DNA from: Candidatus Pelagibacter sp.
GTDB taxonomy: Bacteria > Pseudomonadota > Alphaproteobacteria > Pelagibacterales > Pelagibacteraceae
Reading direction: 5' to 3'
Length of the DNA stretch: 64,000 nt
NCBI GenBank assembly: GCA_028226535.1
Contig: JAOJEG010000002.1
Location: 49,551-113,550, forward strand
Shown here: positions 8,050-16,265 of the stretch, piece after piece
Layout of the letters: each line of letters starts with the position of its first letter
Position numbering within the stretch: position 1 is the first letter of the stretch
Made by a program: the position numbers and the translations under genes
Notes under the pieces: generated by a model
Told to the model about the DNA's origin: nothing
Seen by the model: the letters and a program-made list of their open reading frames with translations, nothing else
The model's database searches: none

Positions 8050-8150
8050 TATTTAGTTTTCTTCTTAGTCTTTTTTTGAAAAAGTTTTCTTTTTTTTAAG
8101 TTTTTTCTAAGTGCTAAGCTTAAACGCTCATTTTTTTCTTTAGAATTCAT
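8049..8150 (-). CDS. Tiny basic protein, 33 aa, coupled to dcd
   Basis: A 33-residue, very basic frame beginning [20 protein letters not shown] and ending in a Lys/Thr run. Its ATG overlaps the upstream stop as ATGA and its TAA overlaps the dcd ATG as TAATG, so no base is intergenic on either side. That precise double coupling is the main evidence. Similar very small 'ERLxxALRxNLxxRK' proteins occur near dcd/murA in Alphaproteobacteria as far as I remember. Function is unknown; charge suggests nucleic-acid or ribosome contact. Confidence 0.6.
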   Translation of the reverse strand: MNSKEKNERLSLALRKNLKKRKLFQKKTKKKTK

Positions 8151-8347
8151 TCTTTATCTGGATTAGTAAGGAAGTCTAATGTGATAGGCTTAGAAGCATC
8201 TAACGTTTTAGGCTTAACCTCTTCTTCTTTAGGTCCTTCTTTAGCTAAACGTTTAGCTCTTTTTTCAGCGAGCTTTTTTTCTCTTTTAGCTTGCTTCTCC
8301 ATAAGCTTATTTCCTTTAGTAGATTTATAATCGTAATGAATTCCCAT
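8147..8347 (-). CDS. Small basic hypothetical protein, up to 66 aa
   Basis: A Lys/Ala/Glu-rich N-terminal coiled-coil-like half (MEKQAKREKKLAEKRAKRLA) is followed by a proline-containing acidic tail ending FLTNPDKE. Two starts are possible. The ATG at 8347 has GAGGA seven bases before it and gives 66 residues; the ATG at 8302 has AAAGGA nine bases before it and gives 51. Both sites look functional. The stop overlaps the next small gene as ATGA. It heads the murA/hisD minus-strand unit. Function is unknown. Confidence 0.6.
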   Translation of the reverse strand: MGIHYDYKSTKGNKLMEKQAKREKKLAEKRAKRLAKEGPKEEEVKPKTLDASKPITLDFLTNPDKE

Positions 8348-8447
8348 AAAATTTTCCTCACGTAGATATAAAGCATATTCATCAAAAAATTAAGGCAATA
8401 TTTTGAAAAAAATGCTTTATTATCAGTAAATATTATTTTGATCATAA

Positions 8448-8521
8448 GCTCCTATAGATAAATGGTATATCAAGTCATTGGTAATGACTAATTCCCTGGT
8501 CAGTACAGGGTGGGAGCACCA
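8448..8521 (+). tRNA. tRNA-Thr (GGT) with non-canonical T-loop
   Basis: A 74-base cloverleaf with encoded CCA. Acceptor GCTCCTA/TGGGAGC has one G-U wobble. D-stem GATA/TATC has loop AATGGTA with G18 G19 and A21. Anticodon stem AGTCA/TGACT holds loop TTGGTAA, anticodon GGT, and the T-stem CCCTG/CAGGG is perfect. The variable loop is only four bases. The T-loop is GTCAGTA instead of TTCRANY: position 54 is G and the near-universal A58 is G. It ends three bases before the stop of the convergent TVP38 gene. Confidence 0.85.
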
Positions 8522-8524
8522 TAA

Positions 8525-9247
8525 TCAATTTTTGTTAAAAATTTTTCTTAAAAAAATTGATGATAAAATTAATCCAAAAAAAGCTATAATTGGCAAATAA
8601 ATATCTGGTGAAAAAATAATATCAGTTATTCCAGGTACTTCTGAATTCCGATCAATAACTTTTTCTAGACCATTGCCAATGGAAACCATCACAAAAACTC
8701 CAGGTACAATTCCAAGTAAAGTCGAAAAAAAATAGTTTTTTAGTTTCACATTAAAAAGAGTAGGTAAAAGACATTGTAGAATCCAGGGGATCCCACCTAT
8801 TATACGATATAAAAATAGATATATAAATTCTGATTTTTTAAATTTTTGTTCAAGATTTTTAAATTTATTTAAAAATTTTTCTCTAATTAATTCTTTTAAG
8901 AAATAATTACCAAATAAATATAAGAAAGTTCCACCGATACTTAATCCTAAAACAACTAGCAATGTTCCAATCCATTTTCCAAAAATAAATCCGCCTATCA
9001 ATGCAACAGGAGAACCAAACCCTAAAAATGGAAACACCCATAATATCGTTAGTCCTAGAAAAATTATTGATAGCAAAAATAAATTTGAATTTTTAAGTTC
9101 AAAAAAATAAGATCTATTTTCTCTAATAAAATCATAAGAAGTTATTTCCTGAAGGCTAAATTTTGAAAAGAAAAAATATAAAAATAAACAAATGGCTGTA
9201 AGATAAAATAATCCTACAAATAATTTAATTTTTTTAGGTTTTTCCAT
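8525..9247 (-). CDS. TVP38/TMEM64 (VTT domain) membrane protein
   Basis: A 240-residue inner-membrane protein with about five or six hydrophobic segments. The family pattern of the SNARE-associated/DedA-like superfamily is visible in the middle: FPFLGFGSPVALIGGFIFG, then GLSIGGTFLYLFGNYFL and, later, RIIGGIPWILQCLLPTLFNV followed by LLGIVPGVFVMVSIGNG. Relatives are proposed lipid scramblases or transporters; the substrate here is unknown. I used the ATG at 9247; a TTG three codons upstream is the alternative. It is divergent from rpmH. Confidence 0.8.
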   Translation of the reverse strand: MEKPKKIKLFVGLFYLTAICLFLYFFFSKFSLQEITSYDFIRENRSYFFELKNSNLFLLSIIFLGLTILWVFPFLGFGSPVALIGGFIFGKWIGTLLVVLGLSIGGTFLYLFGNYFLKELIREKFLNKFKNLEQKFKKSEFIYLFLYRIIGGIPWILQCLLPTLFNVKLKNYFFSTLLGIVPGVFVMVSIGNGLEKVIDRNSEVPGITDIIFSPDIYLPIIAFFGLILSSIFLRKIFNKN

Positions 9248-9278
9248 TAAATACAATGCTAATTATATAATCTTCTAT

Positions 9279-9307
9279 TTGCTATTTATATATTTAGTTA
9301 CTATAAA
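9279..9307 (+). promoter_or_regulatory. Candidate sigma-70 promoter for rpmH
   Basis: TTGCTA at 9279-9284 and TATAAA at 9302-9307 are separated by exactly 17 bases. They sit about 33 bases before the rpmH ATG in the only gap ahead of the rpmH-rnpA-yidD-yidC-argB-HAD run. AT-rich DNA makes chance matches likely, but spacing and location are right. Confidence 0.5.
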
Positions 9308-9339
9308 GGGCGAAAATTAATAAATTTTAACCACATTTT

Positions 9340-9480
9340 ATGAAGCGAACATACCAACCATCTAACGTTAAACGAGCCAGAAAACATGGTTTTAGATCAA
9401 AAATGAAGACTAAGGGTGGACAAAAACTTTTGGCTAGACGAAGAGCAAGAGGAAGAAAATCGTTAACAGTATCAGTCTAG
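9340..9480 (+). CDS. rpmH: Ribosomal protein bL34
   Basis: A 46-residue, strongly basic 50S subunit protein. It begins [20 protein letters not shown], followed by [19 protein letters not shown], the near-invariant bL34 signature. It heads the conserved rpmH-rnpA-yidD-yidC cluster that lies close to the origin in many bacteria, though no dnaA or origin is seen here. rnpA follows after four bases. Confidence 0.97.
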   Translation: MKRTYQPSNVKRARKHGFRSKMKTKGGQKLLARRRARGRKSLTVSV

Positions 9481-9484
9481 ATAA

Positions 9485-9826
9485 ATGAAAAGCAAAATAC
9501 TTGCTCTTTCAAAAAACGAAGAATTCAAAAATCTACTAAAGCAAAAAAAAATTTCTAACAAGTATGTTACAATTTTTTTTGGCAACTTGGCTAACAAAGA
9601 TGATAGCAAACTTAATATTAGTTTTGTGACTAAAAAGAAAATTGGGAATGCAGTAAAAAGAAATAAAATTAAACGTAGATTAAGAAATATAGTTAATGAG
9701 GCAGTTAAAAAGGTATCGTTAAAATTTAACTATTCATATCTTGTTATTGCCAAGGCAACTATGCTAAACAATGAATACAAAAATATAAAAGAAACTCTAT
9801 TTCAGGATTTAGAAAAAATTAAATAA
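9485..9826 (+). CDS. rnpA: Ribonuclease P protein component
   Basis: A 113-residue basic protein that binds the RNase P RNA and helps it cleave 5' leaders from tRNA precursors. The RNR-type signature is visible as KKKIGNAVKRNKIKRRLRNI about residues 50-70, after a divergent N-terminal strand region. The sequence is quite diverged elsewhere. The RNase P RNA gene is not in this window. The stop overlaps the yidD ATG by one base. Confidence 0.93.
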   Translation: MKSKILALSKNEEFKNLLKQKKISNKYVTIFFGNLANKDDSKLNISFVTKKKIGNAVKRNKIKRRLRNIVNEAVKKVSLKFNYSYLVIAKATMLNNEYKNIKETLFQDLEKIK

Positions 9827-10077
9827 TGAACATTTTCACAAATATTTTAATTAAATTTATTAAAGGTTATAAATTTCTAATTAGCCCACTACTTGGTCAA
9901 TCATGCAGATATTTACCAACTTGCTCAGAGTACAGTATAGAAGCTTTAAAAGAATTTGGTCTAGTCAAAGGAACTTTCATGAGTTTAAAAAGAATTCTAT
10001 CGTGCCATCCGATAAAGTTTTTAGGAGGTGGGGATGGCTTTGATCCCGTCAAAAAAGAAGTGAAAGCAAAAAAATAA
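9826..10077 (+). CDS. yidD: Membrane protein insertion efficiency factor YidD
   Basis: An 83-residue protein with a short amphipathic N-terminus and the family core QSCRYLPTCSEYSIEAL, then RILSCHPIKFLGGGDGFDPV, including the conserved cysteines. Members are peripheral inner-membrane proteins that aid YidC-dependent insertion. It overlaps both rnpA and yidC by one base (TAATG), which supports co-translation with its partner YidC. Confidence 0.95.
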   Translation: MNIFTNILIKFIKGYKFLISPLLGQSCRYLPTCSEYSIEALKEFGLVKGTFMSLKRILSCHPIKFLGGGDGFDPVKKEVKAKK

Positions 10078-11756
10078 TGGATACTAAAAATGTCATTGCA
10101 GCAATTTCTTTATCGGCAGCGGTAATAATTTTATATTCGCTTTTTTTTGCTCCCCCACCAATCACTAAAGAACAATTAGCAGAAAAAAATAAAACTGAAC
10201 AAAATACAGATACTCCAAGTTTAGACCAAAAAGAAACCATTACTGAAATTACAAGAGAAGAGGCTTTAAGCCAAAGTAAGAGAATTCAATTTGAAAACCA
10301 AAACATTATTGGTTCAATTTCTTTAAAGGGTGCTGCAATCGACGACTTAACTTTCAAAGAATACAATGTTGCTTTGGAAAGTGACGAGAAAGTTAAACTT
10401 TTATCACCAAGAAATACTAAAGAAGGATACTTTATAGAAAGTGGATTTATAACTACAGATAAAAATATTGAAGTTCCAAATTCAAATTCGGAATGGTCTG
10501 TATCTGGAAACAGCAAACTTACTAGTCAGTCTCCTATTAAATTATCCTGGACTAATGGACAGGGAATTACTTTTGAAAAAGAGATAGCTTTAGATGAAAA
10601 ATTTTTATTCTCAATTAAACAGAAAGTAATTAATTCAACTAATAAAGAGTATGATTTCTATTCATATGGACAAATAATTAGAAAGCAAATTCCTGATATA
10701 TCAAACTTTTATATTCTTCACGAAGGACTTTTAGCAACATTAGATGATGAGCTAATCGAAGAAGATTACGATGACATCCAAGAAGAAAAATTTTCAAGAA
10801 CTTCACAAAAAGGATGGCTTGGAATATCTGATAAGTTCTGGATCACTTCATTAATACCTCCGAGTGGTAAAGAATTTAAAACTACATTTGATTACAAAGA
10901 TAAATTTAGAGCTAACTTTGTAGCAACTGAGCCTCTTGAGCTAAACGGAAACTCTAGCATCGAAGATAAGATGCAAATAATTGTTGCGGCTAAAAGAGTG
11001 GATGTAATTGATGGTTACGCAGAGTCTTTAAATATAGATAAATTTGATTTAGCAATAGATTGGGGCTTTTTATATTTTATCACCAAGCCTTTATTTTACG
11101 GGATAGATTACTTCTTTAAATTGCTTGGAAATTATGGTCTTGCGATCATTGCGATCACTATTTGTATTCGACTAGCATTTTTCCCACTTGCAAACTTTTC
11201 ATTTAGAAGTATGGCGAAAATGAAAGCACTTCAGCCTGAAATGGCTAGATTAAAATCTCTTTATGGTGACAAAGATAAAATGAAACTTCAGCAAGAAATG
11301 ATGGCTCTTTATAAAAAAGAAAAAGTAAATCCTATGTCTGGATGTTTGCCTATACTAGTTCAAATTCCAGTATTTTTTGCATTATATAAAGTATTATTTG
11401 TAACCATTGAAATGAGACAAATGCCATTTTATGGTTGGATTAAGGATTTATCAGAAAGAGATCCAACATCTCTTTTCAATTTATTTGGCTTATTGCCTTA
11501 CGATGTTCCATCTTTTTTAATGATTGGTGCGTGGCCTATTGCAATGGGTGTATCAATGTTTATTCAACAAAAACTTAACCCTGCTCCAACAGATCCTATG
11601 CAGGCTAAAATATTTATGTTCTTTCCACTTTTCCTTACAATAATTTTGGCTCCATTCCCTGCTGGACTAGTTATTTATTGGACTGTTAATAATATTTTAA
11701 CTATGGCTCAACAAGTTTTCATTATGAAGAGAACTACAGTTAAAACAGTTACTTAA
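10077..11756 (+). CDS. yidC: Membrane protein insertase YidC
   Basis: Inserts and folds inner-membrane proteins with or without SecYEG. The 559-residue protein has an N-terminal signal-anchor helix (residues about 5-25), a large periplasmic beta-sandwich domain to about residue 320, and a C-terminal five-helix core starting near LLGNYGLAIIAITICIRLAF. That segment holds the arginine expected in the hydrophilic groove. A cytoplasmic hairpin (KMKALQPEMARLKSLYGDKDK) and NPMSGCLPILVQIPVF follow. The TAA overlaps the argB ATG. The engB gene usual between yidC and argB is absent here. Confidence 0.96.
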   Translation: MDTKNVIAAISLSAAVIILYSLFFAPPPITKEQLAEKNKTEQNTDTPSLDQKETITEITREEALSQSKRIQFENQNIIGSISLKGAAIDDLTFKEYNVALESDEKVKLLSPRNTKEGYFIESGFITTDKNIEVPNSNSEWSVSGNSKLTSQSPIKLSWTNGQGITFEKEIALDEKFLFSIKQKVINSTNKEYDFYSYGQIIRKQIPDISNFYILHEGLLATLDDELIEEDYDDIQEEKFSRTSQKGWLGISDKFWITSLIPPSGKEFKTTFDYKDKFRANFVATEPLELNGNSSIEDKMQIIVAAKRVDVIDGYAESLNIDKFDLAIDWGFLYFITKPLFYGIDYFFKLLGNYGLAIIAITICIRLAFFPLANFSFRSMAKMKALQPEMARLKSLYGDKDKMKLQQEMMALYKKEKVNPMSGCLPILVQIPVFFALYKVLFVTIEMRQMPFYGWIKDLSERDPTSLFNLFGLLPYDVPSFLMIGAWPIAMGVSMFIQQKLNPAPTDPMQAKIFMFFPLFLTIILAPFPAGLVIYWTVNNILTMAQQVFIMKRTTVKTVT

Positions 11757-12622
11757 TGCTGGAAATAAAAGAAGAAGAATTAAATAAAATCCTCCCATCA
11801 GATGGTCCTTCAATTGATGAAGTTAAAAGATATTTAGAAAAATATAACGATGAATACATTGTTATAAAATGTGGTGGAAGCGTTTTAGTTGATCAAAATT
11901 TATTCGAAATTTTTATAAAAGATATTACCACCCTTAATAAATTAGGTTTTATTCCTATTATTGTGCATGGTGGGGGTAAAAGAATAAGCAATAAATTAAA
12001 TGAGCTTGGAATAAAAAGTGAATTTATTAAAGGACTTCGAGTTACCGGAAAAGAAACAATTGAGGTAGTTGAGCAAGTTTTAATAGAATTCAATCAAGAG
12101 ATAGTAGAAGCCCTTAAAAAACAATCTTGTAATAGTGAAACAATTAACTCAAAAATTAATAATATTATTAGTGTAATTAAAGAAAATGATGAATTAGGAT
12201 TTGTTGGAACACCAACTAAAATTGATCAATCTATTATTGATAAAATTGTAAACGATAAAAAAGTTCCAGTAATTGCACCGTTGGGTCTAGATGAGAGCAA
12301 TCAAACGTATAATATAAACGCAGATACAGCAGCTGGTTATATTGCAAAAAAAATTGAGGCAAGAAGACTGATCATTATGAGTGATGTTGAGGGTGTCTTA
12401 GATAATAACCAAAAATTAATTCCTGAAATTAACTCAACTTCAATCAAGGAATTAATTGAAAATGAAACTATTACTGGGGGTATGATCCCCAAAATCAATA
12501 ATTGTCTAGATGTTGCAAGCAATGGAGTAAAAGGTGTGGTAATTATTGATGGTCGAAAAAACCATTCTATTCTTTTTGAGCTATTATCAGATAAAGGATC
12601 AGGAACGCTAATAAGACAATGA
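11756..12622 (+). CDS. argB: Acetylglutamate kinase
   Basis: Phosphorylates N-acetylglutamate, the second step of arginine synthesis. The 288-residue amino-acid-kinase fold shows VIKCGGSVL, the acetylglutamate-binding VHGGGKRISNKL, and the C-terminal TGGMIPKINNCLDVASNGV. The N-terminal helix extension of about 35 residues is typical of the hexameric, arginine-inhibited type. It overlaps yidC by one base and the following HAD gene by four (ATGA), so it belongs to the rpmH transcript. Confidence 0.95.
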   Translation: MLEIKEEELNKILPSDGPSIDEVKRYLEKYNDEYIVIKCGGSVLVDQNLFEIFIKDITTLNKLGFIPIIVHGGGKRISNKLNELGIKSEFIKGLRVTGKETIEVVEQVLIEFNQEIVEALKKQSCNSETINSKINNIISVIKENDELGFVGTPTKIDQSIIDKIVNDKKVPVIAPLGLDESNQTYNINADTAAGYIAKKIEARRLIIMSDVEGVLDNNQKLIPEINSTSIKELIENETITGGMIPKINNCLDVASNGVKGVVIIDGRKNHSILFELLSDKGSGTLIRQ

Positions 12623-13290
12623 AAGATTTAATCGATATAAAATATTGGATATTTGATCTTGATAACACTCTTTATAGTGGTCAAACTCAGGTTTTTTCTG
12701 AAGTAGATAAAAAGATGTCTTCTTTCATCTCTGAAAAATTTAATGTCAATCTTATAAAAGCAAAAGAAATTCAAAAAAAATATTTCTATGAATATGGGAC
12801 AACACTCTCGGGCTTAATGAATCACGACAATATTGATCCACAAGAATTTTTAGAATTTGTTCACGATATTGATATTAGTTGGTTACCAAAAGATGAAGTT
12901 TTAAGAGAGGAGCTGATTAAGATAAAAGAAAAAAAGATTATTTTTACTAACGGATCTCATGCTCACGTTGAAAATGTTACAAAACAACTTGGTATTGATG
13001 GATTATTTGATGGAGCCTTTGATATCACCGATGCAAATTATGTGCCAAAACCGCATTTAGATCCATATCAAAAATTGATTAAAAAATTTGATTTAGATCC
13101 AAATCAATCAATTCTAATTGAAGATATCGCTCACAACTTAGAACAAGCTAAAAATTTAGGAATGAAAACTTGTTGGTTGGAAAATGAAGAAACCTTTGCC
13201 AAAAAAGACTCGGACAAACCATATATAGATTATAAGATTAAGAACTTGCCTTCTTTTCTTCAAGAAATTAATATATTAAAGAACAATTAA
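12619..13290 (+). CDS. HAD hydrolase, pyrimidine 5'-nucleotidase type
   Basis: A 223-residue haloacid-dehalogenase phosphatase. Motif I is WIFDLDNTLYS near residue 15, motif II is IIFTNGSHAH, the lysine of motif III lies in VPKPHLDPYQ, and the motif IV acidic pair is in ILIEDIAHNL. The pattern resembles the pyrimidine 5'-nucleotidase (SDT1/YjjG-like) branch, which occupies the slot between argB and dapD in many Alphaproteobacteria. The physiological substrate is not known. It starts in an ATGA overlap with argB. Confidence 0.85.
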   Translation: MKDLIDIKYWIFDLDNTLYSGQTQVFSEVDKKMSSFISEKFNVNLIKAKEIQKKYFYEYGTTLSGLMNHDNIDPQEFLEFVHDIDISWLPKDEVLREELIKIKEKKIIFTNGSHAHVENVTKQLGIDGLFDGAFDITDANYVPKPHLDPYQKLIKKFDLDPNQSILIEDIAHNLEQAKNLGMKTCWLENEETFAKKDSDKPYIDYKIKNLPSFLQEINILKNN

Positions 13291-13312
13291 ATTAACTATC
13301 TAAATAAAAATT

Positions 13313-14143
13313 ATGAGTGATATCGAAAAAATAATAAATGATGCGTGGGAAAATAGAGATAACGTAAACCAAGATTCTGAACAAAGTTTAAAAGATACCA
13401 TCAATCAAATGATTGCTGATTTAGATAGTGGTAAAGTTAGAGTTGCAGAAAAAATTAATGGGGAATGGGTTACTCATCAACATATTAAAAAAGCAATAAT
13501 GCTAAGTTTTAGAATTTACCCAATGGAAAATTTAAATGGCCCTTATAGTAGCTGGTACGACAAAGCACATTTACTAAAAGGTAAAACTGCTGGTTGGACA
13601 AAAGAAGATCATGAAAAAGCCGGATTTAGAATGGTACCAAACTCTCCTGTAAGAAAAGGATCTTTTGTAGGTAAAAATGCAGTACTGATGCCGTGCTATG
13701 TAAATATTGGAGCATATATCGATGAAGGCACTATGATGGATACTTTTAGTCGTGCGGGTAGTTGTTGCCAAATTGGAAAGAATTGTCATATCTCTGCAGG
13801 AAGTGGAATAGGCGGAGTGTTAGAACCAGCTCAAGCATTACCTACTATTATTGAAGACAATTGTTTTATTGGAGCGATGTCAGAAGTTGTTGAGGGTGTG
13901 ATAGTTGGAGAAGGATCAGTTTTAAGTATGGGAATGTACATTGGTCAATCTACCAAAATAGTAAATAGAAAAACTGGAGAAATCACTTATGGAAAAATTC
14001 CTCCTTATTCTGTGGTAGTACCCGGATCATTGCCAGATAAAAATAATGCTTCTGCCCCTTCTCTTTATTGTGCAGTTATCATTAAACAAGTGGATGAAAA
14101 AACAAGATCTAAAACTTCTGTAAACGATCTTTTAAGAGAATAG
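13313..14143 (+). CDS. dapD: Tetrahydrodipicolinate N-succinyltransferase
   Basis: Transfers succinyl from succinyl-CoA to tetrahydrodipicolinate in the succinylase branch of lysine/DAP synthesis. The 276-residue trimeric left-handed beta-helix protein has an alpha-helical N-domain and hexapeptide repeats from about residue 105 (VGKNAVLMPCYVNIGAYIDE), with GSCCQIGKNCHISAGSGIGG and the C-terminal PPYSVVVPGSLP. dapE follows after seven bases, giving two consecutive pathway steps. Confidence 0.97.
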   Translation: MSDIEKIINDAWENRDNVNQDSEQSLKDTINQMIADLDSGKVRVAEKINGEWVTHQHIKKAIMLSFRIYPMENLNGPYSSWYDKAHLLKGKTAGWTKEDHEKAGFRMVPNSPVRKGSFVGKNAVLMPCYVNIGAYIDEGTMMDTFSRAGSCCQIGKNCHISAGSGIGGVLEPAQALPTIIEDNCFIGAMSEVVEGVIVGEGSVLSMGMYIGQSTKIVNRKTGEITYGKIPPYSVVVPGSLPDKNNASAPSLYCAVIIKQVDEKTRSKTSVNDLLRE

Positions 14144-14150
14144 ATTTATT

Positions 14151-15308
14151 ATGGCTTTAATTAATGAACTTCAATTAGCTAAGGAGCTAATTAAATTTCC
14201 GACCGTTACACCTGTTGATGCTGGTATAATGAAGTTTTTAGAAAAAAAACTTAAAACACTAGGATTTAAAACTAAAATTTTAGAGTTCAAAGAGAAGAAT
14301 AGCAAACCAGTAAAAAATCTTTACGCAAGACTTGGTGATAAAGGACCAAATTTTTGTTATGCGGGTCACTTAGATGTGGTTCCTGCAGGAAATTTAAAGG
14401 AATGGACAGTAAACCCATTTAAACCGTCTGTTAAAAAAGGATACTTAATTGGTAGAGGTGCGAATGACATGAAAAGTTCAATTGCTGCATTTGTTTCTGC
14501 TGTGAGCAATTTTGTTGGAAATAAAAGAAAATTTAACGGCTCTATTAGTCTTTTGATTACTGGAGACGAAGAAGGTGTTGCAATCAATGGTACTAAAAAA
14601 GTAGTCGATTACTTAAGAAAGAAAAAAGAAAAAATAGATTTTTGCTTAGTTGGTGAGCCTACTAATCCAAATAAATTAGGTGAAATGATTAAAATTGGTC
14701 GAAGAGGAAGTATGACCGGTAGACTTTCAATTATAGGTGTTCAAGGACATGTAGCTTATCCCCAAAGAGCAAATAATCCATCCACAGCACTTGTACAAAT
14801 TTTAAAAGAATTAAAAGATATTAAATTTGATAATGGTACAAAAGATTTTCAACCAACAAATCTAGAAGTTACTAAAATAAATATCGATAATTCTGCAGAT
14901 AATGTAATTCCAGGTTTAGCTAATGCAAAATTTAATATTAGATTTAATAACAAACATACTTCAAGTTCTATAAAAAGGAAAATTGATACAATTGTAAAAA
15001 AAATATGTAATAAAAATAAATCAAAATATAAAATTGATTATAGTGTGTCTGGAGAAGCATTTCTTACAAAGCCAAATAATACAACTTTTATGATTAGAGA
15101 CATCATTAAAAAAATTACAAAAATTAAACCTCGGCTATCAACTACGGGTGGCACATCTGACGCTAGATTTATTAGAAAAATAGCCCCATGCTTAGAATTT
15201 GGTTTAGTTGGCAAAACAATGCATAAAGTAGATGAAGCTGTCTCATTGTCTGATTTAAAAAAACTTACTTTGATTTATTCAAATATTTTACAAAATTATT
15301 TTAAGTGA
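14151..15308 (+). CDS. dapE: Succinyl-diaminopimelate desuccinylase
   Basis: Removes succinate to release LL-diaminopimelate for lysine and peptidoglycan. The 385-residue M20 zinc peptidase fold shows all metal and catalytic segments: YAGHLDVVPAG, GRGANDMKSS with the bridging aspartate, GDEEGVAINGT with the general base pair, GEPTN, and the C-terminal GGTSDARF and TMHKVDE. The aminotransferase step (DapC) is not in this window. The TGA overlaps the GTG of the next gene. Confidence 0.96.
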   Translation: MALINELQLAKELIKFPTVTPVDAGIMKFLEKKLKTLGFKTKILEFKEKNSKPVKNLYARLGDKGPNFCYAGHLDVVPAGNLKEWTVNPFKPSVKKGYLIGRGANDMKSSIAAFVSAVSNFVGNKRKFNGSISLLITGDEEGVAINGTKKVVDYLRKKKEKIDFCLVGEPTNPNKLGEMIKIGRRGSMTGRLSIIGVQGHVAYPQRANNPSTALVQILKELKDIKFDNGTKDFQPTNLEVTKINIDNSADNVIPGLANAKFNIRFNNKHTSSSIKRKIDTIVKKICNKNKSKYKIDYSVSGEAFLTKPNNTTFMIRDIIKKITKIKPRLSTTGGTSDARFIRKIAPCLEFGLVGKTMHKVDEAVSLSDLKKLTLIYSNILQNYFK

Positions 15309-16234
15309 AAACTGGTCTAGTTACCTCTGATACTTATCAAAATCATAATACAGGTGAAGGACATCCAGAACAAATAGCGCGTGTTTCAGTAATTATTGAT
15401 AACTTTAAAAAGATAAATAATAAAAATCTTATATGGAGAAAACCCTCTATAATTTCTGATAAAATTATTCTAACAACCCATGATTTAGATTATGTTAATC
15501 TTGTTAAAGATTCTTTTCCCAAGAAAGGTTTTTCATCATTGGATGGGGATACAATTATTTCACCCGGTAGTAAAGATGCCACCTTTGATGCGGTAGGTTC
15601 AATTATTGCAGCCATTGATGGTGTTGAAAATAAAGAATTTAAAAATGCCTTTTGTGCTGTTCGTCCTCCTGGGCACCACTCTAGTCAAAATAAAGCAGCC
15701 GGTTTTTGTATTTTAAACTCTGTTTCAATAGGTGCTAATTACTTAATACAAAAATATAAATATAAGAAAATTGCAATTATTGATTTTGATGTTCATCATG
15801 GAAATGGAACTCAAGACATATTTTACGACAATGAAAATGTTCTTTTTATTTCAACTCATCAATACCCATATTATCCAGGGTCTGGATCTGAAAATGAAAG
15901 AGGTAAATTCAACAACATTAAGAATATTCCTCTTCCAGCTGGAACTGGGTCAGAAGAATACTTAAATGCATTTGAGCATGCTTTAAAAAAGTTAGAAGAG
16001 TTTAAGCCTGAATTTGTATTAATTAGCGCTGGTTTTGATGCACATGAAGCTGACCCACTAGCACAATTTAAACTTAAAACTGAAGATTATTATCTTATTA
16101 CTAAAAGAATTTTGGATATTTCTAAAAAATTTTGTAATGGGAATGTGGTTTCAATTCTTGAAGGTGGCTATGATCTTAAAGCTCTTCAAGAAAGTACTCA
16201 ACGACATGTCGACGCCCTGATAGAATTTAATTGA
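15305..16234 (+). CDS. Histone deacetylase family (AcuC/HDAC-like) hydrolase
   Basis: A 309-residue class II-like HDAC-fold zinc amidohydrolase. Catalytic features are complete: the His pair H124/H125 in RPPGHHSSQNKAAGFC, zinc ligands D162 and H164 in DFDVHHGNGT and D245 in SAGFDAHEADPLA, and the catalytic Tyr289 in EGGYD. Bacterial relatives deacetylate acetyl-lysine proteins, acetylpolyamines or related amides; the substrate cannot be told. The GTG start overlaps the dapE stop by four bases, so it is co-transcribed with dapD-dapE. The SET-domain gene follows after 31 bases. Confidence 0.9.
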   Translation: MKTGLVTSDTYQNHNTGEGHPEQIARVSVIIDNFKKINNKNLIWRKPSIISDKIILTTHDLDYVNLVKDSFPKKGFSSLDGDTIISPGSKDATFDAVGSIIAAIDGVENKEFKNAFCAVRPPGHHSSQNKAAGFCILNSVSIGANYLIQKYKYKKIAIIDFDVHHGNGTQDIFYDNENVLFISTHQYPYYPGSGSENERGKFNNIKNIPLPAGTGSEEYLNAFEHALKKLEEFKPEFVLISAGFDAHEADPLAQFKLKTEDYYLITKRILDISKKFCNGNVVSILEGGYDLKALQESTQRHVDALIEFN

Positions 16235-16265
16235 TAATTCAAATATAAACTCTAAAAAAACTTTT

